Positions 44,867 to 56,866 of a DNA stretch of 64,000 nt are shown piece after piece. Within the stretch, counting starts at the first letter, position 1. Each line of letters opens with the position of its first letter. The stretch is taken from assembly GCA_030568195.1 (NCBI GenBank), contig JAJLTO010000003.1:270501-334500 (forward strand). Direction: 5' to 3'. This DNA comes from Dipodascopsis uninucleata var. uninucleata. Lineage: Eukaryota > Ascomycota > Lipomycetes > Lipomycetales > Lipomycetaceae. Made by a program: the position numbers and the translations under genes. The notes below the pieces were generated by a model. That model saw only the letters and a program-made list of their open reading frames with translations. It had not been told where the DNA came from and did no database searches.

Positions 44867-47800
44867 ATGGCAAATCAATTACCACCACATTTTTACGGTC
44901 TTAATTCGGTTGACGTGGCTCCTAGCGGACCTGTCAAGGACTTCGTTCAGAACCATGGCGGACATACAGTAATTACTAAAGTCCTTATCGCAAACAATGG
45001 TATAGCAGCTGTTAAGGAAATTCGAAGCGTTCGAAAATGGGCTTATGAAACGTTCGGTGACGAGCGCGCAATTTCCTTCACAGTTATGGCCACACCTGAA
45101 GATTTGCAAGCTAATGCCGATTATATTCGAATGGCAGATCAGTATGTCGAGGTTCCCGGAGGAACCAATAACAACAACTATGCTAATGTGGAGCTCATTG
45201 TCGATATTGCAGAGAGAATGAATGTCGATGCTGTCTGGGCTGGCTGGGGCCACGCGTCTGAAAATCCAACTTTGCCAGAATCGTTAGCTGCTTCACCGAA
45301 GAAGATCGTTTTCATTGGTCCCCCAGGATCTGCAATGAGATCACTTGGCGATAAAATTTCCTCCACAATTGTTGCACAGCATGCAAAAGTTCCTTGTATC
45401 CCATGGTCGGGAACTGGTGTTGATGCTGTTCAAGTTCATGAGGATACTGGTCTTGTTACTGTATCCGATGAAGTATATGCTAAAGGATGCACTCCTAATG
45501 CCGAGGTTGCATTAGAAAGAGCCAGATTTATTGGGTTTCCTGTTATGATCAAGGCCTCGGAAGGTGGAGGTGGTAAAGGTATCCGTAAAGTTGATAACGA
45601 GGAGAATTTTGCGTCTTTGTTTAATCAGGTGGCCAATGAGGTTCCTGGATCTCCAATTTTTGTCATGAAATTAGCTGGTAACGCTCGTCATTTGGAAGTC
45701 CAGCTTCTAGCTGACCAGTATGGTAATAATATTTCACTTTTTGGTCGTGATTGTTCAGTCCAAAGACGTCATCAGAAAATTATCGAAGAAGCTCCAGTTA
45801 CTGTTGCCAACCCTGCTACTTTCACGCAGATGGAGCAGGCTGCAGTACGTCTCGGAAAACTGGTCGGTTATGTTTCAGCTGGTACCGTTGAGTATTTATA
45901 TTCCTATGGGGATGATAAATTCTACTTTCTTGAGCTTAATCCTCGTTTACAGGTCGAGCATCCTACTACAGAGATGGTTACAGGAGTGAATCTTCCAGCT
46001 GCTCAACTCCAAATCGCAATGGGCATTTCACTTCACCGAATTCGTGATATCCGTTTGTTTTATGGTGTTGATCCACACACTTCAACGGAGATAGATTTTG
46101 ACTTCTCGAAGGAGTCGTCTTTACAAACTCAGCGACGTCCAGTTCCTAAGGGACACACAACAGCTTGTCGTATAACTTCCGAGGATCCTGGCGAGGGTTT
46201 CAAGCCATCTTCTGGTGTTATGCATGAACTTAACTTCAGATCTAGTTCTAATGTTTGGGGTTATTTCTCTGTCGGAAATCAAGGCGGTATTCACTCCTTT
46301 TCTGATTCTCAATTTGGTCATATTTTTGCTTTTGGTGAGAATCGTAGTGCTAGTAGAAAACACATGGTTGTTGCACTAAAGGAGCTTTCCATTCGCGGTG
46401 ATTTCAGAACTACTGTCGAATATCTTATTAAATTGCTTGAAACCCCTGACTTCGAGTCAAACAAGATTACTACCGGATGGCTTGATGAGCTCATCTCTAA
46501 GAAGCTCACTGCTGAGAGACCTGATCCTCTTGTAGCGGTTGTTTGTGGTGCTGTTACAAAGGCGTATCTTGCATCTGAACAGTGCCTCATTGACTATCGT
46601 ACTTCTTTGGAAAAGGGTCAAGTTCCTTCCAAGGATATTCTCAAGACTCTTTTCCCAGTTGAGTTCATATACGAAGGATTTAAGTATAAATTTACCGTTA
46701 CTAGATCATCACTGGATACTTTCCAAATTTTTATAAATGGATCTAAGTGTGCTGTTGGTGTTAGAGCATTGAGTGATGGCGGTGTTCTCGTACTTCTTGG
46801 CGGAAAGTCTCATAATGTTTACTGGAAGGATGAGGTTGGAACTACTCGACTTTCTGTTGATTCAAAGACTTGCCTTTTGGAGCAAGAAAGTGACCCAACT
46901 CAACTTCGTACGCCATCACCCGGAAAGCTTGTCAAGTTTTTGGTTGAGAATGGTGAGCACGTTAAGACTGGGCAGCCTTTCGCGGAAGTTGAAGTTATGA
47001 AAATGTACATGCCTCTTCTTGCTCAAGAGGATGGTATTGTTCAACTTATCAAGCAGCCGGGATCTACTCTTGAGGCTGGTGATATTCTTGGTATATTGGC
47101 TCTTGATGATCCATCGCGTGTTAAGCATGCGAAGCCATTTGAAGGACAACTACCTGAATTCGGACCTCCAACCGTTGTCGGAAGTAAGCCTGCTCAGCGA
47201 TTCCGTCTTCTTCTTAGTGTTTTGAATAATATTTTGGCTGGTTTTGATAATCAAGTTGTTATGACCTCTTCTCTTAAGGAGCTCATGAATGTTTTAAAGG
47301 ATCCTGAACTTCCTTATAGTGAGTGGAATGCTCAGTTTTCTGCATTACACAGCCGCATTCCTCAGAAGCTTGGCTCATCATTGATTCAAATCATTGACCG
47401 CGCAAAATCTAAGAAGGTTGAATTTCCCGCAAGATTACTACTCCGTGCGATTGAGAAGTTTGCAGCAGACTTCTCAAGGCAAGATCTTGTTCTTTTTGAT
47501 CAGCAAGTTGAACCACTGGTTGCAGTTGCCAGACGCTTCCAAAATGGACTTAAGGCCCACAGTTATACTGTTCTTATTGAGCTTTTGGAAGAGTACCTTT
47601 CAGTAGAAACACTTTTCTGTGGATCTAATGTTCGAGAAGAAGACGTTATATTGAGATTGCGTGACGAGAACAAAGATGATATAAAGAAGGTAGTAATGAC
47701 AGTTTTCTCCCATACTCGTGTTGGAGCAAAGAATAATTTGATCCTTGAGATTTTGTCTAATTTAGAGTCTGAGTCTTTTGAGATTTCAGATATCGCAAAG

Positions 47801-50800
47801 TTTATGCGCCCTACTCTCAAGAAGTTCACAGAGCTTGATTCGCGTGCTACATCTCCTGTTACACTGAAAGTTCGTGAACTTTTGATCAGATGTGCTCTAC
47901 CCTCTCTTGAAGAGAGGACTTCACAATTGGAGCATATCTTGAAGACGTCTGTCTTGGAGACTTCATACGGTGAAGTTGGATTCGAACATCGTGCTCCGCG
48001 GTTAGATGTTTTGAAGGAAGTCATCGATTCTCAATATATAGTATTTGATGTGCTGCCAAAGTTTTTCTCGCACACTGATCCCTATGTTACTATGGCTGCT
48101 CTTGAATTATATGTTCGTAGAGCATACCGTGCATATAATATCATGGATTTGGAGTACTTTAATGACGAAGAGTCTATGCCAATCGTGACTTTCAAGTTTT
48201 TGCTTTCTGCAATCGGTAATCCAGCTTTTAGTTTTGCAGGACAGAATTCGAACGTGCAGGCAACTGAAAATGGTCCTGATTTCCAGCGAGCAGCTTCCGT
48301 ATCAGATTTGACTTTCATGGTTGGAAGTTCTGACAATGAGGTTCCCCGAACTGGTGTTGTTCTACCAGTAGCTGATATAGATGAAATTGAAGAAGCCCTA
48401 CCTCGTGCTCTGGACTGTATCAATAAGCGTTACAATGGTCTTTCCTTCGGCTCAAGATCTAATCTTGATTCTGTAAGACGACCACAGGTGGCCACTAACC
48501 CAGACTCCTTGAGCAACATCTGTAACATTCTGATTAAACAGTCACCTATGAAGGATGATGCATTTTTATTCAAGCAGATTAAGACCATCGTTGAGGATTA
48601 CAAGGAGGAACTACTTGCTAGATCTATCAGACGAGTTACTTTTGTCTGTGGACACGAGGATGGATCCTATCCAGCCTATTTCACTTTTAGGGGCCCAGAA
48701 TATATTGAGGATGAGACTATTCGTCATATTGAGCCTGCCTTAGCGTATCAATTGGAGCTTGGACGATTATCTAACTTTAACTTCAAGCCAATTTTCACTG
48801 ACAATCGTAATATTCATGTTTATCATGCTGTTGGAAAAAATGTTCCAACTGACAAGAGATACTTCGTTAGAGGTATTGTTCGTCCTGGTCGTCTTCGTGA
48901 TGAGATCCCTACTTCAGAGTATCTCATATCAGAGACTGACAGGTTGATGTCAGATATCTTAGATGCTCTTGAGATTATTGGACCAGGTAATTCTGATATG
49001 AACCACATCTTCATCAACTTCTCTCCTATTTTCCATCTTGTACCTGAAGAAGTTGAAGCTGCGTTTGGCAGATTCTTAGAGCGTTTCGGTCGCCGATTAT
49101 GGCGTATTCGGGTTACTGGTGCTGAAATTCGTATCATGTGTACTGACCCTGAAACTAACGTTCCATATCCACTCCGAGCTATTATTACTAACGTCTCTGG
49201 ATATGTTGTACAGAGTGAGCTTTATACCGAAGTTAAGAATGACAAGGGCCAATGGGTATTCAAATCCCTAGGAAAGCCTGGAAACATGCATCTTCGATCG
49301 ATAAACACTCCTTACTCAACTAAGGAGTGGTTGCAACCAAAAAGATACAAGGCTCATGTTATGGGTACTACCTATGTTTATGATTTCCCTGAATTATTTA
49401 ATCAAGCGATTCGCAGCTCTTGGAGATCCACCAAACTGAAAATACCGGAGAAGGTTCTTAATTACAAGGAGCTTATCCTTGATGAGAGCGGGGAGCTTTC
49501 TGAGGTTTCCAGAGAACCTGGGGCTAACAACTGTGGTATGGTCGCCTGGTTGTTTACTGCTTTGACTCCAGAATATCCTCGAGGTCGCCAGTTTGTGGTA
49601 GTTGCAAATGACATCACTTACAAGATTGGATCTTTTGGTCCACAAGAAGACAAGTATTTCAATGCTGTAACTAAGTTGGCTATGAAACTTGGGGTTCCAC
49701 GTGTTTATCTCTCTGCTAATTCGGGTGCTAGAATTGGTATTGCTGACGAGTTTGTTGCATTGTTTTCAGTTGCATGGAATGATCCAGAGAAGCCAGAGAA
49801 GGGATTTGATTATTTATACTTGACACCTGCGATTTACGAAGGATTAACTGAAAAGGCTAGAAATGCTGTTATTGTTGAGAAGATAGTCGGAGAAGGTCAA
49901 ACAAGATATAAGATTGTGACTGTTGTTGGTACTGAAGACGGTCTTGGTGTAGAATGTCTCCAAGGCTCTGGTTTGATAGCAGGTGCAACATCCAAGGCTT
50001 ATAAAGATATCTTTACAATCACATTAGTCACTTGCAGATCGGTAGGTATTGGTGCTTATCTCGTTCGTCTTGGACAGCGAGCTATTCAGATCGAAGGACA
50101 GCCTATAATATTGACTGGAGCTCCTGCTATCAACAAGCTTCTTGGGCGCGAAGTCTATACGTCTAATCTTCAGCTTGGTGGCACTCAGATCATGTATAAA
50201 AATGGTGTATCCCACCTAACTGCTAATGATGATCTGGCAGGTGTGATGAAGATTATAGACTGGATGTCTTATGTCCCGGATAAGAAGAACAATCATGTTC
50301 CTGTATATCCTTCTCTTGATAGCTGGGACAGAGATGTTGTTTACTACCCTCCTAAACAGATGCAATATGATGTTAGGTGGTTGATTAATGGCAAATTGGA
50401 TGATAATGGTATTTATGAATCTGGTTTATTTGACAAAGACTCTTTCCAAGAGACTTTATCGGGATGGGCCCGTACTGTTGTTGTCGGTCGTGCACGACTG
50501 GGTGGAATTCCAGTAGGTGTGATCGCTGTTGAAACTCGATCTGTTGAAAACATTTTGCCTGCTGATCCAGCGAATCCTGATTCTACTGAGCAAGTTGTTC
50601 AAGAAGCAGGTCAAGTTTGGTATCCAAACTCAGCTTTCAAGACTGCTCAGGCTATTAATGACTTCAACTATGGTGAAGAACTTCCATTGATGATCTTGGC
50701 TAACTGGAGAGGTTTCTCTGGAGGTCAGCGTGATATGTTCAATGAGGTGCTTAAGTATGGTTCCTTCATTGTCGATGCTCTGGTTGCCTATAAGCAGCCG

Positions 50801-51550
50801 ATATTTGTTTATATTCCTCCTAACGCTGAACTACGTGGTGGTTCTTGGGTCGTGGTCGATCCAACTATTAATGCTGATATGATGGAGATGTATGCTGATG
50901 AGGATGCTCGTGCTGGTGTTCTAGAACCAGAAGGTATGGTAGGAATTAAGTACAAGCGTGAAAAACTTATCGAAACTATGTCACGTTTGGATCCAATCTA
51001 CGCCGAGTTGAGGGCCAAGATTGGAAACAGTGACCTTGAGCCTGAGCTTGCCTCCGAGCTTAAGGCTAAGTTAGCTGAACGCGAGTCTCAACTTATGCCG
51101 GTTTATCGACAGATTAGCTTGCAATTTGCGGATCTTCATGATCGTGCCGGACGTATGAAGGCTAAGGGTGCTATTCGCGAGGTGCTACAGTGGCGTAATG
51201 CTCGAAGATTTTTGTTCTGGCGGTTGAAGAGACGTTTAAGCGAGCACTATATTTTGAATGACATGGCGCGTGCTAGTCTTAATTCAACCAGACTGGAGCG
51301 TGTGGCACGCTTAAAATCAATTTTTGCTGAAGCTGGTGTTAACGAAGTTTCTGATCAAGATGTTGTTAATTGGATTGAGAAGAGTAGCAACTTCATTAAA
51401 ACGAAGATAGATCAGCTTCGCAGAGATGCACATGCACAAGAGCTGGTGTCGCTGGTTAGATCTGATAAAGAGTCTGCTGTTAAAGGAATTATCGAGTCTC
51501 TCAAAGCTCTGTCTTCTGAGGAACGTGCGGCTATTTTGAAGCAGGTTTAA
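44867..51550 (+). CDS. ACC1: cytosolic multifunctional acetyl-CoA carboxylase
   Basis: One uninterrupted exon of 2227 aa, the usual fungal size. The enzyme makes malonyl-CoA, the committed step of fatty acid synthesis. Order of domains: biotin carboxylase (VLIANNGIAAVKEIRSVR near residue 40; ATP-grasp MIKASEGGGGKGIRKV at about 227; FLELNPRLQVEHP), biotin carboxyl carrier with the biotinyl Lys712 in EVMKM, a long central regulatory region (about 780-1480), and carboxyltransferase (RVYLSANSGARIG, GIGAYLVRLGQRAIQ, LTGAPAINKLLGREVYTSN, and NWRGFSGGQRDMF with PPNAELRGGSWVV). There is no mitochondrial presequence: it starts MANQLPPHFYGLNS. Being intronless over 6.7 kb is notable beside intron-rich neighbours. 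Essential in yeasts (fission yeast cut6). Confidence 0.99.
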   Translation: MANQLPPHFYGLNSVDVAPSGPVKDFVQNHGGHTVITKVLIANNGIAAVKEIRSVRKWAYETFGDERAISFTVMATPEDLQANADYIRMADQYVEVPGGTNNNNYANVELIVDIAERMNVDAVWAGWGHASENPTLPESLAASPKKIVFIGPPGSAMRSLGDKISSTIVAQHAKVPCIPWSGTGVDAVQVHEDTGLVTVSDEVYAKGCTPNAEVALERARFIGFPVMIKASEGGGGKGIRKVDNEENFASLFNQVANEVPGSPIFVMKLAGNARHLEVQLLADQYGNNISLFGRDCSVQRRHQKIIEEAPVTVANPATFTQMEQAAVRLGKLVGYVSAGTVEYLYSYGDDKFYFLELNPRLQVEHPTTEMVTGVNLPAAQLQIAMGISLHRIRDIRLFYGVDPHTSTEIDFDFSKESSLQTQRRPVPKGHTTACRITSEDPGEGFKPSSGVMHELNFRSSSNVWGYFSVGNQGGIHSFSDSQFGHIFAFGENRSASRKHMVVALKELSIRGDFRTTVEYLIKLLETPDFESNKITTGWLDELISKKLTAERPDPLVAVVCGAVTKAYLASEQCLIDYRTSLEKGQVPSKDILKTLFPVEFIYEGFKYKFTVTRSSLDTFQIFINGSKCAVGVRALSDGGVLVLLGGKSHNVYWKDEVGTTRLSVDSKTCLLEQESDPTQLRTPSPGKLVKFLVENGEHVKTGQPFAEVEVMKMYMPLLAQEDGIVQLIKQPGSTLEAGDILGILALDDPSRVKHAKPFEGQLPEFGPPTVVGSKPAQRFRLLLSVLNNILAGFDNQVVMTSSLKELMNVLKDPELPYSEWNAQFSALHSRIPQKLGSSLIQIIDRAKSKKVEFPARLLLRAIEKFAADFSRQDLVLFDQQVEPLVAVARRFQNGLKAHSYTVLIELLEEYLSVETLFCGSNVREEDVILRLRDENKDDIKKVVMTVFSHTRVGAKNNLILEILSNLESESFEISDIAKFMRPTLKKFTELDSRATSPVTLKVRELLIRCALPSLEERTSQLEHILKTSVLETSYGEVGFEHRAPRLDVLKEVIDSQYIVFDVLPKFFSHTDPYVTMAALELYVRRAYRAYNIMDLEYFNDEESMPIVTFKFLLSAIGNPAFSFAGQNSNVQATENGPDFQRAASVSDLTFMVGSSDNEVPRTGVVLPVADIDEIEEALPRALDCINKRYNGLSFGSRSNLDSVRRPQVATNPDSLSNICNILIKQSPMKDDAFLFKQIKTIVEDYKEELLARSIRRVTFVCGHEDGSYPAYFTFRGPEYIEDETIRHIEPALAYQLELGRLSNFNFKPIFTDNRNIHVYHAVGKNVPTDKRYFVRGIVRPGRLRDEIPTSEYLISETDRLMSDILDALEIIGPGNSDMNHIFINFSPIFHLVPEEVEAAFGRFLERFGRRLWRIRVTGAEIRIMCTDPETNVPYPLRAIITNVSGYVVQSELYTEVKNDKGQWVFKSLGKPGNMHLRSINTPYSTKEWLQPKRYKAHVMGTTYVYDFPELFNQAIRSSWRSTKLKIPEKVLNYKELILDESGELSEVSREPGANNCGMVAWLFTALTPEYPRGRQFVVVANDITYKIGSFGPQEDKYFNAVTKLAMKLGVPRVYLSANSGARIGIADEFVALFSVAWNDPEKPEKGFDYLYLTPAIYEGLTEKARNAVIVEKIVGEGQTRYKIVTVVGTEDGLGVECLQGSGLIAGATSKAYKDIFTITLVTCRSVGIGAYLVRLGQRAIQIEGQPIILTGAPAINKLLGREVYTSNLQLGGTQIMYKNGVSHLTANDDLAGVMKIIDWMSYVPDKKNNHVPVYPSLDSWDRDVVYYPPKQMQYDVRWLINGKLDDNGIYESGLFDKDSFQETLSGWARTVVVGRARLGGIPVGVIAVETRSVENILPADPANPDSTEQVVQEAGQVWYPNSAFKTAQAINDFNYGEELPLMILANWRGFSGGQRDMFNEVLKYGSFIVDALVAYKQPIFVYIPPNAELRGGSWVVVDPTINADMMEMYADEDARAGVLEPEGMVGIKYKREKLIETMSRLDPIYAELRAKIGNSDLEPELASELKAKLAERESQLMPVYRQISLQFADLHDRAGRMKAKGAIREVLQWRNARRFLFWRLKRRLSEHYILNDMARASLNSTRLERVARLKSIFAEAGVNEVSDQDVVNWIEKSSNFIKTKIDQLRRDAHAQELVSLVRSDKESAVKGIIESLKALSSEERAAILKQV

Positions 51551-52220
51551 TAGTATTCCGCCGATTTATTAAATAAAGAAATAATAGGAAGACAACTGCC
51601 ATTCTTTTTTGCATTTTCTACAGCTGAATATTATTTTTTAATATAGAGTCATATGATTTGTTTGTATTTGTTTATATTTGACTTTGACGTCTGTCTTTTG
51701 TGTTTATTATTATTTTTTACTCTGAAAAAATTGATGCGACGAGCTAGACACGTTTTGAGTATAGCTTTCAATGTTGCAGATGCCATTTCCAATGTACAAT
51801 ATTTTATTTATTTGAAATAAAACTACTTCATAAGATACGAATGCTTATTAGGAAAAAAGACAGATTGTTATATATGGCATAGCTTAGAAATGAGAGAATA
51901 TCTAGTTGAAGTAGAATCCTCGTAACTCACGACTGAAAAGAGGATTGAAACAAAATGTCATTATCATAGTGAATAGAAATAAATCATCGGCTATTATACA
52001 CATCAAAAAAATCTGAAAAAATGGCATCTTGACATAATGACGTTAACGAAGAGCTTAAAGAAAGTGGTCATCAAAATTATAAAAAAAATCAGATAGAGTT
52101 AAGACCCAAAATTGACAAGTTTAGTGTCATAGTCGAACCTTTCATTTCAGTCTAAGCGTAGCAGAGCTCATTCATATACATATGCTCTTGAGGAGTAATT
52201 CGTCGGAGAAATCAGGGATC
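51551..52220. other. convergent 3' intergenic region
   Basis: 670 bp between ACC1 and the Cdc11-like gene, AT-rich with several AATAAA-like motifs. No gene is recognised. Confidence 0.4.
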
Positions 52221-55200
52221 TTAATTTTCATTGTACTGCTGAGAACGCTGATGATAATGATGGTGGTGGTGATGATTAGATCGGTGTCTCTGTTCTGGCG
52301 CGTTATCATAACTGCATTCAGGACAATATTCTTCCGCACCCTGTCTAATCCTCACAGTCTGCTTTTCAGAAGCATGGTTGATTTGGCTCTTCAAGCGTCC
52401 ATTAGTTCTTGAAGACGCGCCATTTTTTGAAGAATATGGCACGTTCCCTACAGAAGCTTTCTTGGACTTTCTGGAATTACGCTCAACGTTGAGTGTTAAT
52501 TTTTCTAGGATTCTACTCGCCTGTGCGACTCTATCTTTCGTAAAAGACGACCCATCGAGCCAGGCAAGTGACGGCGCTGATATGAACATCAGACCCTGAT
52601 ATGCCTGCCGCTTCATCAATCCCAGTTTTGGCAGATGAGAAGCAAATTGCTTGTCCTTTGTCTCCCAGACTTGCTGCGCTTGCCTATTTATTACTAGACT
52701 ATATTGTCTATGCAAAATTTTCTTACGCGTTGGTGATGTACTCACTCCTTGAGCGCTTTTTCCACTCGATCCAGATACAGATAAGCCATTTGCAGGCTCA
52801 GCTGCCGTGACAATTTCTTCTGTTGCAGCGAAGACAGGAGGATAGAACTGTAGCGTCAATGGATTCATTCTCATGTCAAGAACTTGAAGTGCTGGCAGTG
52901 TTGCAATCACACTGGCAAGGTGTTCCGCAGCATTAACTTGGTTACCTATTAAATAGAGAAGCCTCAGCTTAGGAATGTTCCTAAGTCCAGAGATATCTGA
53001 AAGCTCATTAAAAGACAGATTTAGCTCACGCAAGTTCCTTGCAAACATCGAAAAATTCTGCGGTAGAGTTTCGAGTTGAATAGAAGCAAGTTCCAGACAC
53101 TGTAAATTCAGAAAGTGTTGCTGGAACTTCAGATCTCTTGGAATATTACCGGACAGATAGAGCTTGCGAACATCAGTAAGGTGCGGGCAACTAAGTTCAC
53201 CTGTACTATTGTGTTGATCGCGTATGCTAAAGCTTTCAAGCGTCCGTAGCTTCTTCAGACCCGAAACATTATTTAGTTTATTATCGTCAAGAGAGAGAAT
53301 TCGTAAATTTGGAAATACTGTAGCGTCAAATATTTCTAGCTCATTTCTAGAGATTTTCAACGTTCTCATTCGTGTGAGTATACCATTAGGTACGAATCTC
53401 TTCAGTGAATTGTCATCTGTTGAGATAATTATAGTTTCGAATTAGTGTATTTACCACCTAGTCAATTGATACTATTACACTTACCTAAATTGCAGCTCAT
53501 AAGAGTTGTAATTCTTTCTAACCCAGCAATAGTTTTCAGATGATTTCCCGAAAGATCAAGATCCTCTAGTCGATACCTTAAAAGGGGGTTAGTTACAATG
53601 TTTCAGACTTCAGTTAGATAGAGAAATGACTTACAAAGTTGAATTCCTGAAATCCACATTTTCTAATTGATTACCTCTAGCACTTAATCTAAGAAGACCG
53701 TCCAAATTCATTATCCCACTTATGTCAAGCAGCTCGTTATTGTCAATAATAAGTTCACGAAGATGTATAAGTTTAGACATGCCTATTTGGTAGTCAGTAT
53801 GATAATATCTCAAATCAGTTTGAACTTGTTACCTACCATTCAGAGTTTCAATTTGATTATCAGAGAGATCTAAGTATTGAAGATTAGATAAAAAACCAAA
53901 AGCGGTCAGTTCCGACAGATTATTCTTTGCTGCGTGTAGAACTCTTGTGGATTCGGGAACTCCAGTTAGATAACCCAGATGATTTTCGCTCACGTTCAGA
54001 TCCAGTAATCTAGGGCACCACTCTTCAAGACGTACAAGTGTCTCAAGATCACGACTTTGCATGTCCAGCATGGAAATATCTTCCCAGTAGGGTTCGAAAG
54101 GTTGGATATCAGAGAGAATTTTAACAAGATTGTGCACTGCTATTGAGAAAGAAGATTCTAGCTGAGATACTGCTGTAGCATCATGACGCGCAGCAACATA
54201 AGATGCATCAGGTGCATAGGGTGAATTTTGAATAGAGGGAAGTGCAAAGGACACCTCGGGCTTGGAGATAGGAGTCTGCGCGTGGTCCTTTGGGCGAATG
54301 CGTTTCTCCTCCTTGTGAGTTCTGTTATTCACGCGACGACTCTGTCTCAAGGAGTCGATATTTCGTAGAGAACCACCACCATCCCTATGCTTGCGTGGAA
54401 TCATCTCACTTTCGGATTGATTTGTCGATGGGGAGCGACTGAGAGTCTCTTCCAGTGAAGAGAGACTACGCTGTAAACTGTTTCGATATTCATCAACATA
54501 CACTTCTTGTCCTTGCTCCTCTTCGGTAAGATCATCAATTCCTTGGAAAACGTCATCATCATCCACATTATTAGCAACAGTTTGGGATTTGTTCTTTTTC
54601 ACCCATCTATGATGTCTAGGGTCAAACACCATCATACCAACTTCAGTAGGAATTAATTTCTCAACCTGCTCAGGTCTTATGACTTGCATAGCACCAGATG
54701 CAGCCGTGGACGTCGTTTTCTTTGTGGAGGCCGAGGAGACGTCTGAAGATTTTGGTTTGAATTCATCGCCATCCATAGACGATGGCAAATATGTTGATTG
54801 TTTATTTGGACTATGGATTGTGACGTGTTTTCTATTTTCGCTTAAGTCGCCAGATCGTAAAGATTTCTCACGATTACTATGACGTCTGCTGGAATACACT
54901 GCAGGTGAGGAGTCTTGACCGATATCAGCCAGAGATCTCTTTGACAGGGTACTAACACTAACACCTAAGTCGGGTCTAAGTTCAGTACTACTCGTCTCAT
55001 AGCGATTGCGAATTGAGTTGAAATAGACATCTTCCGTAGGAATACGATCGGTGGTGTCAGTATGTTGTATCGGAAGTTGAGTTGAATTTCCTCCATCGCT
55101 GTGTGTTCCAGTGGTTATTTCGCTTTGGCGGAAAGAAGATGTCATGCCATCATCCGTAATAAATGAATCATTGGGCTTCTTAAGGCCACGGAGCATATCC

Positions 55201-56455
55201 ATGATATGCTCAGCTTGTGATAGAAAATCTTGAGTTGTGACAGTAACAGATTGCTTGACCATATCCAGTCGAGGTCGCTTAGGAGTACGTTCCCGTTGAG
55301 GGGACTGCTGTTGCTCGGTCGAAACACTTAGTTGATCGCCTGGCTCTCGACCTTCATCTTCAGAAGTGTCGCTCTCTGCTTGAGAATCAAGCGTAGGAAG
55401 AAGATCTTCAAAAGTTGACGTGGTATACGTATCTCTGTTCTGAAAGAGCTTGAGTGGGGATGTGTATTTCGGAGGTGATTGTGGTTTCGATCTTTCAACA
55501 GTGAAGGTAAAATCCTGCTGTTGGGGCGGTTGAAGTTCATCATAACCCTCACCAGAATTGCTATCAGGTTGATTCTCTGGATCTTCCGCAAGTTTCGCAA
55601 GTCTAAGACTGGAAGGAAATTTCTTAGATGACGACTTGGATTGACTACTCCTCTTTGACGAGAGCGTAGAATTTTGGCTTGTTGGACCACTGACGATAGG
55701 ACTGACTTTGTCAAGCTGAGACTTCAGACGGTCAAGGCTAGCCTTCAATTTAGAATGTGTATCTTGCGATTGCTTCAGTCGTAGACTAGTATATGATCTT
55801 AGGAAACATATGTTAGCTCACAAAAATAAACCCCTAAAATATGATGTACATACTGATCTGCATAGTCAGGTTTGAACATACGCTCAAGAGTCATAGGACT
55901 AAACAAGTCTTTAGACAGATTGAGCTTACTCCAGTCTGGAGTCAATGCTGGCTGTGTATAATTCTCAAAGGCTGGTTTCTTCTCAGGACTAATCCGAGTG
56001 GTTCCTGAAGTGCCTGTGGTGCCTGTGGTGCCTGCCGTGCCTATCGTACCAGTGCCAGCGTTCTCCTTTGCATTGAATTTATTGTCATCCTGTTTGACTG
56101 AAGCAGAAGGCGAATTAGGCTGCGAGATCCACTCCTCAGACAGCTCTGGGTCTTCCCAGTCACGAGATGGAGACGAATACAGACTGCGAATACTACGAAG
56201 ACTCTTCTCAGGATCAGCATACCTTTTGGGTGATGGACTGATCCACGGAATGCTGTTAATTGAGCTAATGGTGCCAAGCTTGTTGTTCGGGCTCTCCTTA
56301 GAGAGATTCTTCTTAGCTCTGCTGATGGTATTGCTGTTATTATTAATTTTTTGATTGCTAACACCATTTATCTCAACATTGTCTTCATCAGAGTTTAGGA
56401 AAGAAGGTGGATGAAGACTGAGATCTGCAGCGAGCGACACCATACCGCCGGCCAT
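52221..56455 (-). CDS. CDC11: Cdc11/Nud1-like spindle-pole scaffold with leucine-rich repeats
   Basis: Five minus-strand exons, 55854-56455, 53837-55797, 53635-53782, 53485-53576 and 52221-53416, give 1332 aa in phase. The first ~770 residues are disordered, Ser/Thr/Pro-rich with many SP/TP sites and a short Gly-Thr repeat. Leucine-rich repeats run from about 775 to 1120 (LNVSENHLGYLTG, LQYLDLSDNQIETLNG, LRELIIDNNELLDISG, and so on), with introns falling between repeat units. The tail is basic and ends in a His-rich stretch. This layout fits Cdc11 (fission yeast) and Nud1 (budding yeast), which tether septation-initiation or mitotic-exit kinases at the spindle pole body. The ATG at 56453-56455 was chosen; the frame is open slightly upstream without ATG. 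Another LRR scaffold is possible but less likely. Confidence 0.82.
56011..56055. repeat. 9-bp coding minisatellite in the Cdc11-like gene
   Basis: Five near-identical 9-bp units (gtgcctgtg type on the plus strand) encode a Gly-Thr-Thr style repeat on the minus strand. The first two units are identical; the rest differ at one to four positions. Confidence 0.6.
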
Positions 56456-56866
56456 TGCAGGAGCAGAGATCACTTTAAGAATCTGTAGGCGGCGTTAGCT
56501 GTGATAATGATAAGACGAAATAGCTGTCCGCAACTCTGTATAGTAGAGGGATAAAATAAATCTATAGCATTAGAACAAAAATATTTGAGCGAGAATATAA
56601 ACCTGAAGGTACACGACTATAAGGAGAGAAGATTTATGATGATATCGATTCAAAACAGATTTTGGGTGTTAAGCTAGAGCTTTCGCGAAATGGGAATACA
56701 ATAAACAAACAAAAAACAGGTTTAGTGAGTTAATTACCTAATCACGTGCTTCGTGATTTTGTTAGTCTACTTTATAATACAAAATGATCCAAATGAGTTT
56801 ACTCTTACTGTATGCAGAATTCATGAACAAGATTGAAAATAACAATGAATGTAAAAAGGAAAAAAT
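56456..56866. other. intergenic region between tandem minus-strand genes
   Basis: 411 bp upstream of the Cdc11-like gene; a CTACAG acceptor-like site at about 56480-56490 suggests a 5' UTR intron, not proven. Confidence 0.35.
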
